Under the pieces are notes generated by a model. It did not search any database. It saw nothing but the letters and a program-made list of their open reading frames with translations, and was not told the origin of the DNA. Both the position numbers and the translations under genes were made by a program. From Flavobacteriaceae bacterium (GTDB lineage Bacteria; Bacteroidota; Bacteroidia; Flavobacteriales; Flavobacteriaceae): a DNA stretch of 17,122 nucleotides. Numbering within the stretch: position 1 is the stretch's first letter; every line of letters begins with the position of its first letter. Below are positions 16,455 to 17,122 of this stretch, one piece after another. Where the stretch lies: the NCBI GenBank assembly GCA_030613745.1, contig JAUWLK010000025.1, positions 1 to 17,122 of the forward strand, in the 5' to 3' direction.

Positions 16455-16856
16455 TTATTTAGAACAAAGTTCGGTAAGCACTCCATATGTTGATTTTGGA
16501 TGCAGAAAACCGATGTCAAGTCCTTCAGCGCCTTTTCTTGAAGATTTATCTATTAATCTTATTCCTCTTTCTTCTACGGTTTTTAATGCCTCGGTAGCAT
16601 TATCAACAGCAAAAGCAATATGATGCATTCCTGGTCCTTTTTTCTCAACGAATTTCCCTATAGGTCCTTCAGGTGAAGTGCTTTCTAAAAGTTCAATTTT
16701 TGTGTCACCAACCATAAAAAACGCAGTTTTAACTTTTTGGTCAACTACTTCTTCAATAGAATAACATTTCAACCCTAAAACATTTTAGTAATATTTGATA
16801 GATTCATCTAGATTGTCAACTGCAATTCCAATGTGTTCAATGTGTGTTATCTTCAT
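16455..16856 (-). pseudogene. mce: Methylmalonyl-CoA epimerase with an in-frame stop at codon 24
   Basis: The frame from the ATG at 16856 reads 133 codons and matches a whole epimerase of the vicinal-oxygen-chelate family, which interconverts (R)- and (S)-methylmalonyl-CoA. It opens MKITHIEHIGIAVDN. The metal ligands expected for the family all have candidates: His8, Glu55 or a neighbour in KIELLE, His79 in MHHIAF, and Glu129 in LTELC. Codon 24, after IKYY and before NVLGLKCY, is TAA (+ strand TTA, 16785-16787) where homologues have Glu, Lys or Gln. One substitution (from CAA, GAA or AAA) explains it; there is no frameshift. Re-initiation at TTG codon 29 would lose strand 1 and His8. Either the gene is inactivated or this is a base-call error near the contig end. 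Confidence 0.85.
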
Positions 16857-16883
16857 AATTATATGTATTTTTAAAAGGGAGGA

Positions 16884-16891
16884 CAAAATTA
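16884..16891 (-). promoter_or_regulatory. Candidate -7 promoter element for the mce-mutB operon
   Basis: Read on the minus strand this is TAATTTTG, an exact match to the Bacteroidota -7 consensus TAnnTTTG. It is 27 bases upstream of the mce start codon, predicting transcription from about 16880. No clear -33 TTG is found at the usual distance; the palindrome at 16909-16932 lies there instead, as expected for a promoter that needs an activator. Confidence 0.45.
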
Positions 16892-16908
16892 TTACGAATT
16901 TAATCTTA

Positions 16909-16932
16909 ATAAGATGATTAATATCATCTTAT
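16909..16932. promoter_or_regulatory. 24-bp perfect palindrome with an FNR/CRP-like core, candidate operator
   Basis: Arms ATAAGATGAT and ATCATCTTAT are separated by TAAT. The core, ATGAT-N4-ATCAT, matches the FNR-type consensus TTGAT-N4-ATCAA at eight of ten fixed positions. Its centre (16920.5) lies about 41 bases upstream of the transcription start predicted for mce, the classic class II activator position. The hexamer ATCTTA/TAAGAT occurs a third time at 16903-16908, giving a cluster of half-sites. No T-run follows, so it is not a terminator. Which regulator binds is unknown. Confidence 0.45.
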
Positions 16933-16969
16933 GTAACAAAAGTTATAATAATTAACAACAGTTATTTGT

Positions 16970-17122
16970 ATGAGTTACGTGTATTTTATCTTTTATTTGG
17001 CTTTAGGATTTGTGTTGTTATTTTTAAATAATGATGTAAACAAAGCAATAATTACTCTCTTGAACATCATTATTGTATTAACGCCATTAATTGGAACCAT
17101 ATTTGGAGTAATGTATTATTAT
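16970..17122 (+). CDS. 5'-truncated second copy of nosY, cut by the window end
   Basis: Reads 51 codons without a stop: a new ATG takes the place of Trp17, then residues 18-67 of NosY follow unchanged (helices 1 and 2). Nucleotide identity to 5252-5402 is 150 of 151, and the one difference is synonymous. The first 16 NosY residues and the nosF overlap are absent; upstream is the mce promoter region on the opposite strand. No promoter or leader specific to this frame is seen. It may be the start of a full second nosY, a rearrangement junction, or an assembly product. It is partial at the 3' end, so its fate beyond the window is unknown. Confidence 0.7.
   Translation, partial: MSYVYFIFYLALGFVLLFLNNDVNKAIITLLNIIIVLTPLIGTIFGVMYYY
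16972..17122 (+). repeat. Right copy of the 151-bp direct repeat from nosY
   Basis: Same orientation as 5252-5402, offset 11,720 bases, one mismatch at 17003. After the mismatch the match is perfect for the last 119 bases, up to the window edge. Upstream of 16972 the two copies share only scattered bases, apart from an ATG that could act as one-to-three-base microhomology (5249-5251 versus 16970-16972). Confidence 0.97.

Noticed and set aside
16455..16772. A 105-residue gene starting at TTG inside mce as an independent functional epimerase
   Set aside because: It lacks the first beta strand and the metal-ligand histidine (His8), both encoded in frame upstream of the stop; it is the remainder of a broken or miscalled gene.
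16785..16787. TAA as a recoded sense codon
   Set aside because: All other genes in the window end at ordinary stops, mostly TAA, and none has internal TAA codons, so an alternative genetic code is not supported.

Overview
The window looks like chromosomal DNA from an AT-rich member of the Bacteroidota that is anaerobic or facultatively anaerobic. The evidence is the clade II (Sec-type, lipoprotein) nitrous oxide reductase, Bacteroidota-style promoter elements (TAnnTTTG), the near absence of Shine-Dalgarno sequences, and the two-subunit methylmalonyl-CoA mutase beside a Na+-pumping decarboxylase. I see no RNA genes, insertion sequences or CRISPR array. The window probably covers a whole contig, because it begins 31 bases before nosZ and stops inside a repeated gene fragment.

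The left third (1-5984, + strand) is a nitrous oxide reduction locus. It runs nosZ, a strong intrinsic terminator, a four-helix membrane protein typical of clade II nos loci (NosB-like), then the tightly packed nosL-nosD-nosF-nosY. NosZ reduces N2O to N2 in the periplasm. NosL, and the NosD/F/Y ABC-type machine, serve copper-centre assembly. No nosR, Fe-S or cytochrome partner genes are visible here.

A 239-base spacer leads to meaB (6224-7240, + strand), the GTPase chaperone of methylmalonyl-CoA mutase. It converges on a long minus-strand operon (16856 down to 7304) read in the order mce, mmdA, oadG, biotin carrier, oadB, CoA-transferase, mutA, mutB. Together these encode a complete Na+-coupled succinate-to-propionate module: mutase, epimerase, biotin-dependent decarboxylase with a membrane Na+ pump, and a CoA-transferase that recycles CoA between propionyl-CoA and succinate. 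Two overlaps of 4 nt (mmdA/oadG and mutA/mutB) and short gaps support one transcript. A candidate promoter, with an FNR/CRP-like palindrome near -41, lies upstream of mce.

Two anomalies stand out at the right end. First, mce carries an in-frame TAA at codon 24, although the rest of the 133-codon reading frame is intact. Second, bases 16972-17122 repeat 151 bases of nosY (5252-5402) with a single synonymous difference, in the same orientation and opening with an in-frame ATG. This means either a second 5'-truncated nosY, a tandem or circular arrangement of an 11,720-bp unit, or an assembly junction.
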